NCBI RefSeq assembly: GCF_048548695.1
Contig: NZ_JBLYIF010000007.1
Source of the DNA: Neptuniibacter sp048548695
GTDB lineage: Bacteria > Pseudomonadota > Gammaproteobacteria > Pseudomonadales > Balneatricaceae
Length of the DNA stretch: 64,000 nt
Strand: one strand, 5' to 3'
Positions within the stretch are counted from its first letter, which is position 1. Each line of letters opens with the position of its first letter. The notes under the pieces are model-generated. The model was not told the DNA's origin, searched no databases, and was given only the letters and a program-made list of their open reading frames with translations. Made by a program: the position numbers and the translations under genes. Positions 1-8,840 of the stretch are shown here, piece after piece.

Positions 1-453
1 GAGTCCGCCGAGGTAGAGATCAACAAGGCAGATCTGCGGGTGGATACCTTCCGTGCCTCCGGTGCGGGTGGGCAGCATGTCAACAAAACGGATTCTGCTA
101 TTCGTCTTACCCACCTGCCCACAGGGGTAGTGGTGGAGTGTCAGGAAGAGCGTTCACAGCATAAGAATCGCGCCAAGGCGATGTCACTACTGGCGTCCCG
201 GTTGCAGGCCGCAGAACAGGAAAAACAGGCGGCTACCATGGCCAGTACCCGCAAAAGCCTGGTGGGTAGTGGTGATCGTTCTGAACGCATCCGTACCTAT
301 AACTACCCGCAGGGCCGGGTAACCGATCACCGCATCAATTTGACGCTGTATAAACTGCCGGAAATTGTCGGTGGAGAATTACAGCATGTCATAGACCCGT
401 TGCGTCATGAGTTTCAACTGGAACAGCTCAGTGCATTGTCTGAGGACGGCTGA
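1..453 (+). CDS. prfA: Peptide chain release factor 1, C-terminal part (5' truncated by window)
   Basis: RF1 reads UAA and UAG stop codons and triggers release of the finished protein on the ribosome. The reading frame is open from base 1, so only about the last 150 residues are present. The catalytic GGQ loop is visible near the start (SGAGGQHVNKTDSAIRL), followed by the conserved EERSQHKNRAKAM stretch and the RIRTYNYPQGRVTDHR segment typical of RF1. Its stop codon shares a base with the prmC start codon (TGATG). This is the usual coupling, because PrmC methylates the glutamine of this GGQ motif. RF1 is preferred over RF2 because of the prmC partner and the RF1-type C-terminus. Confidence 0.97.
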   Translation, partial: ESAEVEINKADLRVDTFRASGAGGQHVNKTDSAIRLTHLPTGVVVECQEERSQHKNRAKAMSLLASRLQAAEQEKQAATMASTRKSLVGSGDRSERIRTYNYPQGRVTDHRINLTLYKLPEIVGGELQHVIDPLRHEFQLEQLSALSEDG

Positions 454-1307
454 TGCGTCTTGATCAGGCGTTATTGTTAAGTTCAGAACTGACGGATGTC
501 AGTCCAACGCCGGATATTGATCTGGAGCTGTTGTTGTGTCACCTGCTGCAGCAGCCACGCAGTTACTTGTTTACCTGGCCTGAATACCAGCTCTCGGATG
601 CAGAGTGTCAGCAGTTGACCGAGTTGCTGGCAAGGCGCAAGGCGGGCGAGCCGGTGGCGCATATCATTGGTCAGCGCGGTTTCTGGTCTTTCGATTTGGC
701 GGTTTCATCGGATACACTGATCCCCAGACCTGATACGGAACTGCTGGTGGAGACTGCGTTGCAGCTCGGTTTACCTGTCGATGCCAGAGTCGCAGACTTG
801 GGCACTGGCACCGGGGCAATTGCCCTGGCATTGGCCAGCGAGCAGCCGTATTGGCAATTAGTGGCGTCGGACATAGTGACTGGTGCGGTGGCATTGGCAG
901 AGCGGAATCGCCAGCGGTTAGGCTTGAATAATGTCACCCTGTTGCAGGGTAGCTGGTTTGAGCCTCATCAGGGGGGATATGACTTGGTTATCAGTAACCC
1001 GCCCTATATCGATGAGCAGGACCCACATTTGGCGGCAGGTGATCTGCGCTTCGAACCAAAAACGGCACTGGTGGCAGCCGAAAAAGGGTTGGCGGATATT
1101 CGCTGTATCAGTGAGCAGGCACGCAGTTATCTGCAGCCTGGTGGCTGGTTGTTGTTTGAACATGGTTATGAGCAGGCGCCGGCGGTGCGTGATCTGTTAC
1201 AGGAACTGGGCTTTACTGTGGTGACTACCTGGCGTGATCTGGCTGATCATGAACGGGTCACCGGCGGGCGCTGGCTGAATAAAGAGGAGCATTATGCTGA
1301 CCGATGA
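453..1307 (+). CDS. prmC: Release factor glutamine methyltransferase PrmC (HemK)
   Basis: SAM-dependent N5-glutamine methyltransferase acting on the GGQ glutamine of release factors. The 284-residue length is normal for the family. A helical N-terminal substrate-binding domain (about residues 1-75) precedes a Rossmann methyltransferase fold with the SAM loop DLGTGTGAIALAL near residue 115. The catalytic signature ISNPPYIDEQ lies near residue 180. The start overlaps the prfA stop codon, and the 3' end overlaps the start of moeB by 14 bases, so the three genes look translationally coupled. Confidence 0.97.
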   Translation: MRLDQALLLSSELTDVSPTPDIDLELLLCHLLQQPRSYLFTWPEYQLSDAECQQLTELLARRKAGEPVAHIIGQRGFWSFDLAVSSDTLIPRPDTELLVETALQLGLPVDARVADLGTGTGAIALALASEQPYWQLVASDIVTGAVALAERNRQRLGLNNVTLLQGSWFEPHQGGYDLVISNPPYIDEQDPHLAAGDLRFEPKTALVAAEKGLADIRCISEQARSYLQPGGWLLFEHGYEQAPAVRDLLQELGFTVVTTWRDLADHERVTGGRWLNKEEHYADR

Positions 1308-2061
1308 ACAGTTGTTGCGTTACAGCCGGCAGATCATGTTGCCTGATGTGGATATCAATGGGCAGGAGACCTGGCTTAACTCGACTGTATTAGTGGTAGG
1401 CCTGGGCGGCTTGGGCAGTCCTGTAGCGATGTATCTTGCCGCTGCGGGCATTGGTGAACTGGTGTTGGTGGATGGGGACGAAGTTGATCTCAGTAACCTG
1501 CAGCGTCAGATCGCCCATACCACTAAACGGCTGGGTCAGCCCAAGGTGGACTCAGCTAGAAAGGCCCTCGCGGCATTGAATCCACAGGTCAGAATCAAAA
1601 CCCAATATGAGCAATTGGGTGAAGAGGCACTGCATCGCCTGGTCGCTACGGTTGATCTGGTGGTGGACTGCAGTGATAACTTCGCGACGCGGTTTGCCCT
1701 CAATCGAGCCTGTTTTGCGCATCAAAAACCCTTGGTCTCCGGTGCAGCGATCCGTATGGAGGGGCAAGTGTCAGTGTATGACCCGCTGCAGGTTGACTCG
1801 CCTTGTTATCAGTGCCTCTATGGTGAAGGAGATGAAGAATCGCTGACCTGTTCAGAATCAGGGGTGTTATCGCCGTTGGTGGGCATTATCGGCTCAGTAC
1901 AGGCGTTGGAGGCACTTAAAATGCTGGCGTCTGTGGGACGCAGCCTGGCTGGGCGACTACTCTTGCTGGATGCGGCAAGCATGGAGTGGCGCGAGATGAA
2001 ATTGCGCAAAGACCCGGCATGCCCGGTATGTTCTTCCCGGCAGGTTAACCGGAATAGTTAA
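1294..2061 (+). CDS. moeB: Molybdopterin-synthase adenylyltransferase MoeB (HesA/MoeB/ThiF family)
   Basis: Activates the C-terminal glycine of a MoaD- or ThiS-like sulfur carrier by adenylation, in molybdenum cofactor or thiamine synthesis. The sequence shows the ATP-binding GLGGLGSPVAMYLAAAG loop, the DGDEVDLSNLQRQIAH segment, the CSESGVLSPLVGIIGSVQALE region that holds the family cysteine, and two zinc CxxC pairs (CYQC and CPVC). The ATG lies inside the end of prmC, after the GAGG of AAAGAGGAGC. prmC followed by moeB is also the Pseudomonas order, but the murI gene that follows there is replaced here by a convergent permease. ThiF cannot be fully excluded. Confidence 0.9.
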   Translation: MLTDEQLLRYSRQIMLPDVDINGQETWLNSTVLVVGLGGLGSPVAMYLAAAGIGELVLVDGDEVDLSNLQRQIAHTTKRLGQPKVDSARKALAALNPQVRIKTQYEQLGEEALHRLVATVDLVVDCSDNFATRFALNRACFAHQKPLVSGAAIRMEGQVSVYDPLQVDSPCYQCLYGEGDEESLTCSESGVLSPLVGIIGSVQALEALKMLASVGRSLAGRLLLLDAASMEWREMKLRKDPACPVCSSRQVNRNS

Positions 2062-3013
2062 TGACTCCCCATACCCGCATCAGATAAATACCTGTGCTCA
2101 GCGTAAGCACTGACCCTAATGTAGTTGCCAGGATAATGTTGGCTGCCAGCTCGGCGTTACCGCGCATGGTTTTGGCCATGACAAAGCTGGCGGCGGCTGT
2201 TGGACAGCCAAACAGTATCATGAGTAGTGTCAGGTCCTGACCTTCAAATCCCGCCAGATAAGCACCCAGCGTCAGCATGACAGGCATCAGCAAGAGTTTG
2301 TTGGTGGTGGCCCAAAAGGCCTGGCCTGAGGTGCTTTTCAAGCTTTCCATATTGAGCGATGCACCGATGGTCAACAGTGCCAGAGGCAGTGTCATATTGG
2401 CAAAATAGCGTCCGGAACGCTGCACGACATCCGGCAGATCAATGCTCAGATATGAGATCGGCAGTGCCAGTATTACCGCAATAATCAGCGGGTTGCGCAC
2501 TACTTCCAGCAATGCTCCCCTGAAGCGGCGGCCATCGGTTTGATGGTGTGGCAGCGTTAATGCCAAGATCGATAACACGTTAAATAACGGAATCACCAAG
2601 GCTAGCAGTAGAGATGCCTGCGCCAGGCCTGAATCTGAGTAGAGGTTGTAACTGATAGCTAGGCCGATGATGCCGTAGTTGCTGCGGAAACTGCCCTGAA
2701 TAAAAACCCCCAGGTCTTCGGCGCGGTGAATAAATCGCCGCGAGGTCAGCCATAGGCCGGTAAAAAACACCAAGGTGCCAATAAACACAAAACCCAATTG
2801 TTCGGGGTTAAAAACGGCCTGGAAGTCGGTGCGTGCAATCGACATAAACACCAATGCAGGCAGTGTCACCACAAACACCAGTTTGGAGGCAGTATGCACG
2901 AATGCGTCATCAATCAGGGCGACTCGACGCAGAATAAACCCCAGTAATACGATGACAAAAATGGGGGCAACAATATTGGCGGTGAAAATCACCGAATCCA
3001 GATACAGGTTCAA
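2045..3013 (-). CDS. AEC-family permease (auxin efflux carrier / MdcF type)
   Basis: Inner-membrane carrier of about 320 residues with two halves of five hydrophobic helices each. The first half opens with IVAPIFVIVLLGFILRR, the usual AEC start, and the second half contains the GCPTAAASFVMAKTM segment characteristic of the family. The substrate is unknown; relatives move malonate, malate or other organic acids. The gene runs against moeB and overlaps its 3' end by 17 bases. The start given is a TTG without a clear ribosome binding site, so the true start may be a nearby in-frame codon. It reads away from the CoA-transferase promoter region, with 383 bases between the two genes. Confidence 0.85.
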   Translation of the reverse strand: MNLYLDSVIFTANIVAPIFVIVLLGFILRRVALIDDAFVHTASKLVFVVTLPALVFMSIARTDFQAVFNPEQLGFVFIGTLVFFTGLWLTSRRFIHRAEDLGVFIQGSFRSNYGIIGLAISYNLYSDSGLAQASLLLALVIPLFNVLSILALTLPHHQTDGRRFRGALLEVVRNPLIIAVILALPISYLSIDLPDVVQRSGRYFANMTLPLALLTIGASLNMESLKSTSGQAFWATTNKLLLMPVMLTLGAYLAGFEGQDLTLLMILFGCPTAAASFVMAKTMRGNAELAANIILATTLGSVLTLSTGIYLMRVWGVINYSG

Positions 3014-3396
3014 GGTGGCTGCTCTTAGGTGGTGGGGTGGCGAAAAGCTGTGTCTCTCAGTGTGTCATTCAAGCATAGCTCCTTGCCGGAGTGAAGGTCG
3101 TATTAGGCAACAGTCTGATGATTGAAAGTGAGCGGGCATAAAAAGCCGCCCGCGAGGCCAAAGCTGGACATGCTGCGTATCATCGGGCGTAGGCAGTGGC
3201 AGTAAACTGTCAGGCTAGCAGGGACCTGGCAGTCAGTAGGCCGCTGCCCGGCATCACGGTTTGCCCGGGCATACATGTGGCTCCGGCCTCTCATGTCGTT
3301 GGGTAGCCCATGCACAACAACGCCGCACACGCGTTGATTTAGAGGGGTGACTACCGCCAACATGTGGACGGAAGGGCAGGTGCCTTGTTGCAAGGA
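3014..3396. other. 383-base stretch without a convincing gene
   Basis: Lies between the AEC permease and the 3' end of the CoA-transferase, both on the minus strand. It should hold the permease promoter and the end of the CoA-transferase transcript. A GCGGGC/GCCCGC stem-loop at about 3132-3154 has a T-rich loop rather than a following T-run, so it is a weak terminator at best. A 96-codon open frame on the minus strand has no ribosome binding site and an unlikely protein composition. Nothing else was recognised. Confidence 0.5.
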
Positions 3397-5022
3397 CTAA
3401 CCCTGCCGGGGTTGCGAAACAATCTCCTTTACAGCACTGCGGACCTTATGGTGCTTGCCTGCAGTTTGCTTTGGGGGTGTAAGGTACATGGGTTGATCAA
3501 GAAATAGACGGTGATCCATCTCGGTGAGTGCCTCACTAATCAGCGGCCTGAATTCCATTTGCTGCAGGATGTCGCGTTCAAGATCAACGCCGGGGGCTAT
3601 TTCAGTGAGCATCAGACCATCAGTGGTCAGTTTGAAAACCGCGCGTTCTGTAATAAAAGTGACGCGCTGCCCCTGAGTCATGGCGTAACTGCCATTAAAG
3701 GTGATCTGTTGCACCTGGAGCTTAAATTTTTTCATGCCCCCGTTTTTTTCAATTTTCAGGCTGCCGTTGCTGATTTTTAATAGCTGGCTGCCCGAGGTGA
3801 AAGTGCCGAGAAAATACAGTTCTTGGGTGTTTTGGCTGATGTTGATAAAGCCACCGGCACCGGCCAGTTTGCTGCCAAAACGGCTAACATTGACATGGCC
3901 TTCGGGGCAGGTTTCTGCCAGCCCCAAAAATGCCTGGTCCAGGCCGCCGCCATCGTAAAAATCGAACTGTGCCGGTTGGTCGATAATGGATTCAGGGTTG
4001 CTGACAGCGCCAAAACTCAGTCCGCTGGCGGGCTGACCACCAATCCCGCCTGGCTCAACGGTCAGAGTGAACTCCTGCAAGCGGTGTTCCTCGGCGGCGA
4101 CCTTTGCCACCATCTCCGGCATGCCGATGCCCAGATTAACAACAGCATCGGACTTTAGCTCTAGCAGGGCGCGGCGGCCGATTATTTTGCGGGCATCCAA
4201 CGTGATCGATTGTTGGTTGGTTATGACTTGGCGAATTTCGCTGGTGTAAGCCGGATTGTAGTCTTCAGCGAAGGTTTGTGGATGGTCAACCGGTTCTGCG
4301 ATAACAACATGGTCGACCAGAATGCCGGGAATGCGGATTCGGTCGGCTGGTAGGCTGTGTTGCTCGGTAACACGCTCTACCTGCACAAAGACTTTTCCTC
4401 CGCTATTATGCACCGCTTGCGCAATAGATAATGCTTCCAGCGGCAGGGCTTCACGCTCCATGGAGATATTGCCTTTGCTGTCGGCAGTGGTGCCACGTAA
4501 CAAGGCCACCTGCAGTGGCATTGCCGGGTAGAAAAGATATTCTTTGCCTGCAATCTGCATCAGTTGTACCAATGGCTGCTGTGTCGTCTCGTTAATGCAG
4601 CCGCCTTCGATTCTTGGGTCGACAAAAGTATGCAGGCCGACGTGGGTCAGGGTGCCGGGTTTGCCTGCGGCAATATCGCGAAACATATGACAGATCACTC
4701 CCTGCGGCAGATTATAAGCTTCAATTTTATTGCTGATCGCTAGTTCACCTAGCTTGGGTGCCAGGCCCCAGTGGCCACCAATTACACGCTTAACCATGCC
4801 AGCGTGACCGAAGTGATTTAAGCCCCGGGTTTTGGCGTCGCCCTGTCCCGCGGCATATAGCAGCGTGAGATTGTTGGGTGTGCCTTGGTCCAGAAAACGC
4901 TGTTCTATGGCGTTGGCTAATGTTTCGGCAAACCCTATGCCTATAAAGCCTCCGGTGGCCAAGGTCACGTTATTCGGAATCAGTGCTGCAGCCTCGGCCG
5001 CGCTGATAAATTTTGCTGACAT
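3397..5022 (-). CDS. Acyl-CoA:carboxylate CoA-transferase (YdiF/propionate CoA-transferase type, family I, fused subunits)
   Basis: Moves CoA between an acyl-CoA and a free carboxylate such as acetate, propionate or a 3-keto acid. The 541 residues fuse the alpha and beta halves of a family I CoA-transferase, as in YdiF and Pct. The N-terminal half carries the glycine-rich LATGGFIGIGFAETL segment. The C-terminal half has VNLGIGMPEMVAKV and the catalytic glutamate E323 in LTVEPGGIGGQ, followed by DFYDGGGLDQAFLG. The ATG at 5022 lies 49 bases below a sigma-54 promoter, and a sigma-54 activator gene sits directly upstream on the same strand. This suggests inducible use of an organic acid. The exact substrate cannot be read from the sequence. 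Confidence 0.88.
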   Translation of the reverse strand: MSAKFISAAEAAALIPNNVTLATGGFIGIGFAETLANAIEQRFLDQGTPNNLTLLYAAGQGDAKTRGLNHFGHAGMVKRVIGGHWGLAPKLGELAISNKIEAYNLPQGVICHMFRDIAAGKPGTLTHVGLHTFVDPRIEGGCINETTQQPLVQLMQIAGKEYLFYPAMPLQVALLRGTTADSKGNISMEREALPLEALSIAQAVHNSGGKVFVQVERVTEQHSLPADRIRIPGILVDHVVIAEPVDHPQTFAEDYNPAYTSEIRQVITNQQSITLDARKIIGRRALLELKSDAVVNLGIGMPEMVAKVAAEEHRLQEFTLTVEPGGIGGQPASGLSFGAVSNPESIIDQPAQFDFYDGGGLDQAFLGLAETCPEGHVNVSRFGSKLAGAGGFINISQNTQELYFLGTFTSGSQLLKISNGSLKIEKNGGMKKFKLQVQQITFNGSYAMTQGQRVTFITERAVFKLTTDGLMLTEIAPGVDLERDILQQMEFRPLISEALTEMDHRLFLDQPMYLTPPKQTAGKHHKVRSAVKEIVSQPRQG

Positions 5023-5070
5023 CTAGAGTACCTGTAGGCATGGTTTTTTTATTTTGGCATTTTCATGTAT

Positions 5071-5086
5071 TGCAAACGGAAGGCCA
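5071..5086 (-). promoter_or_regulatory. Sigma-54 (RpoN) promoter of the CoA-transferase gene
   Basis: On the minus strand the sequence is TGGCCTTCCGTTTGCA, which has the exact TGGC-N7-TTGCA form of the -24/-12 element. It lies 49 bases upstream of the CoA-transferase ATG. The gene directly upstream encodes a sigma-54 activator, which supports the assignment. Confidence 0.8.
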
Positions 5087-5174
5087 GGATTCTTTTCTTA
5101 CCATAAAATCAATTAGTTAGGTTTTTTGGTAAGGCTGTTAATGAAATGAGGTGTCTTACTTTCTAGACGGCCTG

Positions 5175-5189
5175 ATAGACAGTGTCTAT
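5175..5189. promoter_or_regulatory. Palindrome, candidate upstream activator site
   Basis: ATAGACAGTGTCTAT is a perfect inverted repeat with 7-base arms around one central base. It lies about 90-100 bases upstream of the sigma-54 -24 element, the usual distance for an enhancer-binding site, and overlaps the stop codon of the activator gene. A looser pair of half-sites (TGTCT and AGAC) follows at 5152-5168. It could instead be a weak terminator stem for the activator gene, but no T-run follows on the minus strand. Confidence 0.5.
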
Positions 5190-6559
5190 TTTTCTATACG
5201 ACTTGGGCGGCAGCTTTTCAGGCGTTGATACAGTGTGGCACGGGAGATGCCCAGCATTTCGGCGGCTGCGGTTTTATTGCCTTGGCAGCGGCGTATGGCG
5301 TTGTGCAGTGCTCGGCACTCGGCTTGTTCACGGCTGGTACGCAGGCTGGCATCTGGCGCGGGGCCAATTTCAGGCAGATCATCGAAAGCGCCCAGGTCAG
5401 CAGCAGAGATCGTCGGACCCTCGGCCAGTACACAGCCGCGTTCGAGTCGGTTATGCAGTTCGCGAATATTGCCAGGCCAGGGGTATTGTTGCAGCCAGGT
5501 TATAGCTTCTTCCGACAGGGCGGGGGCTGGTAGTTGTGATTCGCGCTGGATCTTCTGCAGGATATGTTTGCACAGAAGCGGAATGTCACTGGTGCGGTGG
5601 CGTAGCGGCGGCAGCTTAATGGGCAGAACATTTAAACGGTAATAAAGGTCCGCTCTGAAAGTGCCGGCATCGACCATTTTTTTCAGGTCAGTCGAGGTGG
5701 CAGCAATGACCCTGACATCAACAGATTCAAGCCGGTTAGAGCCCAATGCTTCAACTTCACGCTCCTGCAGGACACGCAGTAGTTTTGCTTGCATCGGCAA
5801 AGGCATATCGGCAATTTCATCTAAAAATAAGGTGCCACCATGGGCAAGTTGTATCTTGCCTTTGCGGCTTTTGCGATCAGCACCGGTGTAGGCGCCAGGA
5901 GCAGTACCAAAAAGCTCTGCTTCTACTAATGACTCTGGTAGCGCTGCCATATTAATGCCGACAAAGGGGCCCTGGTGACGCGGGGAGGCATGATGAATAC
6001 CCTGTGCCAGTAGTTCTTTACCAGTGCCGGTTTCACCTAGTAACAGTAGGGTGGTGTCTAATTGCGCGGCGCGTAATGCCTGGCGTCGTATCTGGATGAT
6101 AGCGTCTGACTCGCCCAGCATATCTTCAAGGGCGTAACGGCTGGGGCGAATGATTTTTTCGTTTTCCAGTTTCTGCTGTAAACGGGCAAACTTGGCAAAT
6201 AAAGGCTGTAAACTGTCGATATCATCGTAAAAAACAAAGCCAATCGCACCAATGATTTGCTGCTTTGAATTGCGAATGGGTAGTCGGGTGACGACGCACC
6301 AGCGACCGTTAATCTGCATCAAGTCAACAAAGCTGGGTTTGCCGCTTTGGACGATGCGTGGCAATTGGGTGGTAGGCAGAATCTCTTCTACCGGGATGCC
6401 GGTATAGTCGGTATCCGGATCAAGGCCGATCAGTTCACGATACGCCTGACTTAACCAGATAATACGACTGGACTCATCAACCGCAATAGAGACCTGACAT
6501 AGCTGGGTGAGCAAATCAAAAAGTTTGTCGTGTTGGCGTAAGTTAGCTAAAGAGTCCAT
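5186..6559 (-). CDS. Sigma-54-dependent transcriptional activator with PAS sensor domain
   Basis: Enhancer-binding protein of 457 residues. An N-terminal PAS-like domain (about residues 10-115) probably senses a small ligand. The AAA+ domain has Walker A GETGTGKE at 175-182, the sigma-54 contact loop in the variant form GAYTGA at 222-227, and Walker B GGTLFLDEIADM. The C-terminus ends in a Fis-type helix-turn-helix (GNKTAAAEMLGISRATLYQRL). No receiver domain is present, so control is probably by ligand and not by phosphorylation. The CoA-transferase with a sigma-54 promoter is the next gene on the same strand, 163 bases downstream, and is the likely target. Confidence 0.9.
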   Translation of the reverse strand: MDSLANLRQHDKLFDLLTQLCQVSIAVDESSRIIWLSQAYRELIGLDPDTDYTGIPVEEILPTTQLPRIVQSGKPSFVDLMQINGRWCVVTRLPIRNSKQQIIGAIGFVFYDDIDSLQPLFAKFARLQQKLENEKIIRPSRYALEDMLGESDAIIQIRRQALRAAQLDTTLLLLGETGTGKELLAQGIHHASPRHQGPFVGINMAALPESLVEAELFGTAPGAYTGADRKSRKGKIQLAHGGTLFLDEIADMPLPMQAKLLRVLQEREVEALGSNRLESVDVRVIAATSTDLKKMVDAGTFRADLYYRLNVLPIKLPPLRHRTSDIPLLCKHILQKIQRESQLPAPALSEEAITWLQQYPWPGNIRELHNRLERGCVLAEGPTISAADLGAFDDLPEIGPAPDASLRTSREQAECRALHNAIRRCQGNKTAAAEMLGISRATLYQRLKSCRPSRIEK

Positions 6560-6637
6560 AACCGGCAGTTACTGGCTGTTGGTCTTTTTAACCTACGCCT
6601 CTCCGGGGGTAGTGCCAAGTGGTTTTTGCGATGTGTC

Positions 6638-6985
6638 TTATATGTCTTGGGTCTGGTGATAGGCTTTTATGCTGCGACCGCTGTGTTTAAGTTTACTGGA
6701 TTGTTGCTGCAGCTGTTGCCGGGCCTGAATAAAGAGCGCAAGTAAGGTTTGGTGGTCTTGTTGCAGTTGCGAAATTTGCGGGCCTAGTTGGTCAATATCA
6801 GCCGCCGTTAGTGCGTCAAAGGGCAGGGCGCGGATCGCCTGATCCTGTTGTTGAACCAGTTTTTCCAATTCCGGCAGCAGATTCTCGTCCTGCTGCCGGA
6901 TGGTAGAGATGATCGCCTGCTGGAGTGTGGTGATTAATCGATACTGCTCCAGCCAGCGGGCTTGTGCAGTGGACGTGTCAGGCAT
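6638..6985 (-). CDS. fliT: FliT-like flagellar export chaperone
   Basis: Small, mostly helical, Gln/Leu-rich protein of 115 residues from the chosen ATG at 6985. This start overlaps the fliS stop codon by 8 bases and is preferred over an upstream in-frame start that would run deep into fliS. Its last place in the fliC-flaG-fliD-fliS series matches FliT, which guards the cap protein FliD before export and can also bind the master regulator in some bacteria. Sequence conservation in this family is low, so the call rests mainly on position, size and coiled-coil character. Confidence 0.7.
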   Translation of the reverse strand: MPDTSTAQARWLEQYRLITTLQQAIISTIRQQDENLLPELEKLVQQQDQAIRALPFDALTAADIDQLGPQISQLQQDHQTLLALFIQARQQLQQQSSKLKHSGRSIKAYHQTQDI

Positions 6986-7388
6986 CAGGGGCGCGAGTAT
7001 TATGGTGTTCCTGTGGGATCTGCTCCCAGCCGTTTTTAATATCAATCAATAGCTTAGCGACTTCATTCAGCTGATCAATGGAAGAGTGGGTGTTCGCTTT
7101 CATCAACGTTTCGTACATATAGGTGTAGAGTCGATCCAGGTTCTGCGAAACTTCATTATTATCTAAATCAGTCAGCGAAGCCTGTAAGCCGCCAATGATG
7201 CTGATGGCTTTACCGATGCTGTTTCCTTTCAGTTCGATGTTGTTGTTATCAATTGCGCCTTTGGCAGTTGCAATGCGTTCCAGTGCGCCATTAAGCAGCA
7301 TTAAAATCTGCTGGTGCGGTGTGGCGTGGGCCAGGGCGGAATTAAGGCCGACTGACTTGTATTGATTAAGTGCTTTGTTGGGGTTCAT
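6978..7388 (-). CDS. fliS: Flagellin export chaperone FliS
   Basis: Binds the disordered C-terminus of newly made flagellin and delivers it to the export gate. The 136 residues include the family pattern: QILMLLNGALERIATAKGAI near residue 27, then a four-helix bundle with LDNNEVSQNLDRLYTYMYETLMKAN. It starts 14 bases after fliD and overlaps fliT. Confidence 0.95.
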   Translation of the reverse strand: MNPNKALNQYKSVGLNSALAHATPHQQILMLLNGALERIATAKGAIDNNNIELKGNSIGKAISIIGGLQASLTDLDNNEVSQNLDRLYTYMYETLMKANTHSSIDQLNEVAKLLIDIKNGWEQIPQEHHNTRAPDA

Positions 7389-7402
7389 AAGAGGGCCTTA
7401 AG

Positions 7403-8809
7403 TTAGTCTTTCTTGCTATAGGAGCCGGGCAGTGTCGCCAAGGTCGACTCCAGCCAGTTACCGGTTTGGTTGAGGCTATATACCAAGGCATCCATCGCAT
7501 TGAATTGGGATAATAAACGCGCTTCCAGTTTAGACATACGGAAGCCGAGTTGCTCGCGTTGTTCGTTTATAGCTTCAAGTTTGCTATTGATCGAGTCGGT
7601 TCTACCGTCAAAGCTGCCATCCGATACAAGGTAATTTTTTATCAGTGTGTCAACGGCAACGGCAATACCCTGGGTCTCATCAGAAAACAGCGTTGTGATC
7701 GCGCTGTAGTCGTTATTCAAGGCGCCCGTCAATTTGGCATTATCAACTTTCAGCGTGCCATCGCTTTGCGTGGTAATGCCAATGGCGGATAAGGACGTAT
7801 ATTCTGAGTCGGGATTGTCGATTGCCCCGGTGAGCGCGTTGCGTAGCTGGCGCTCCAGGCTGTTGATCAGCGAATCGCCGAACAGAACGGCTGCGGTCTG
7901 GCTATCTGCGCTATAAGCGGTCTGCTCATTGACCAAATTAATCAGCTCGTTGTAACCCTCAACCAATGTGTCGATTTGGGTTTTAATCTGGGTATTAAAT
8001 TGGTTGATTTCGAGGGTGATCGGGCTCCCCGGATTGGGCTCCTTCAGGGAGATAGTGGCATCTGGGATAACATCTGTGACGGTATTGGTAGCACTGTACA
8101 TCAGCTGGCCGTCGACCATAAATTCAGCGTCTGCGGCTGCAGTCACCTGGTCGTAGAAGCCGGCCACATCACCATTCACATCCGGCGTGGCGGTGCCAGT
8201 GTTGTAATCATAAATATCCAGATCACCACTGGTGGTGGTGCCGGTAATGGTTAACTGGCTATCTGCGCCGGTATCATCGGTGGTGAAAACTAACCGTTCG
8301 TTGCCATTGACGTTGAGTATGGTGGCGGAGACACCGATGTTGTCTGACGCGTTGTTAATGGCGTCACGGACGTCTTGAATAGTGGCGTTGTTGTCGGTGT
8401 CGAGTGTGACTGTAAAGCTGCCACTGGCATTGGCAAATTCTAAAGTGCCTTCGCTGACAACATAATCCTGTTGGGTCACCAATTTTTGCGCGCTGGCAAG
8501 GCTGTTGATTTCTAGACTATAGCTGCCTGTTGCGGCGTTATTATCAGCGCTGATAGATGCAGTGGCAATGTCAGAGGATTTACCAGTACGATTGCTAAAG
8601 GATTCCGCATCCTTGAGCTCGCCCAGCTTGCTCTGGAACTCTGATAATGCGCTTTTGAGTAAGCCAATAGCGGATAGCTCCGCCTGAAGATTGGCCTCTT
8701 TAGTGGCAAGGCGTGAAGTCGTAGGCTGGCTTTCGGCCTGAATGAGTCCGGCCACCAGGTTGTTAATATCAATGCCGGAGCCAAGGCCTGTTGAAGAAAT
8801 ACCTGCCAT
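7403..8809 (-). CDS. fliD: Flagellar filament cap protein FliD (HAP2)
   Basis: Forms the pentameric or hexameric cap under which flagellin subunits fold at the filament tip. The protein has 468 residues. The N-terminal D0/D1 part has the signature STGLGSGIDINNLVAGLIQAE. The C-terminal HAP2 region has the paired coiled-coil segment INEQREQLGFRMSKLEARLL and a short exposed tail. The variable middle is rich in Asp, Thr and Ala. A clear ribosome binding site (AGAGGTGACT) precedes the ATG. It lies between flaG and fliS as in Pseudomonas. Confidence 0.97.
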   Translation of the reverse strand: MAGISSTGLGSGIDINNLVAGLIQAESQPTTSRLATKEANLQAELSAIGLLKSALSEFQSKLGELKDAESFSNRTGKSSDIATASISADNNAATGSYSLEINSLASAQKLVTQQDYVVSEGTLEFANASGSFTVTLDTDNNATIQDVRDAINNASDNIGVSATILNVNGNERLVFTTDDTGADSQLTITGTTTSGDLDIYDYNTGTATPDVNGDVAGFYDQVTAAADAEFMVDGQLMYSATNTVTDVIPDATISLKEPNPGSPITLEINQFNTQIKTQIDTLVEGYNELINLVNEQTAYSADSQTAAVLFGDSLINSLERQLRNALTGAIDNPDSEYTSLSAIGITTQSDGTLKVDNAKLTGALNNDYSAITTLFSDETQGIAVAVDTLIKNYLVSDGSFDGRTDSINSKLEAINEQREQLGFRMSKLEARLLSQFNAMDALVYSLNQTGNWLESTLATLPGSYSKKD

Positions 8810-8840
8810 AGTGAGTCACCTCTAACACTGTTGCGCGAGG

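Noticed and set aside
3103..3393. 96-codon minus-strand frame in the gap after the CoA-transferase
   Set aside because: No ribosome binding site, unusual Cys/His/Met content and no family resemblance. The region is noted only as a non-coding stretch.
6612..6617. TGGCAC on the minus strand upstream of the sigma-54 activator gene, as a possible -24 element
   Set aside because: The -12 position reads CCGG where TTGC is needed, so the element is incomplete.
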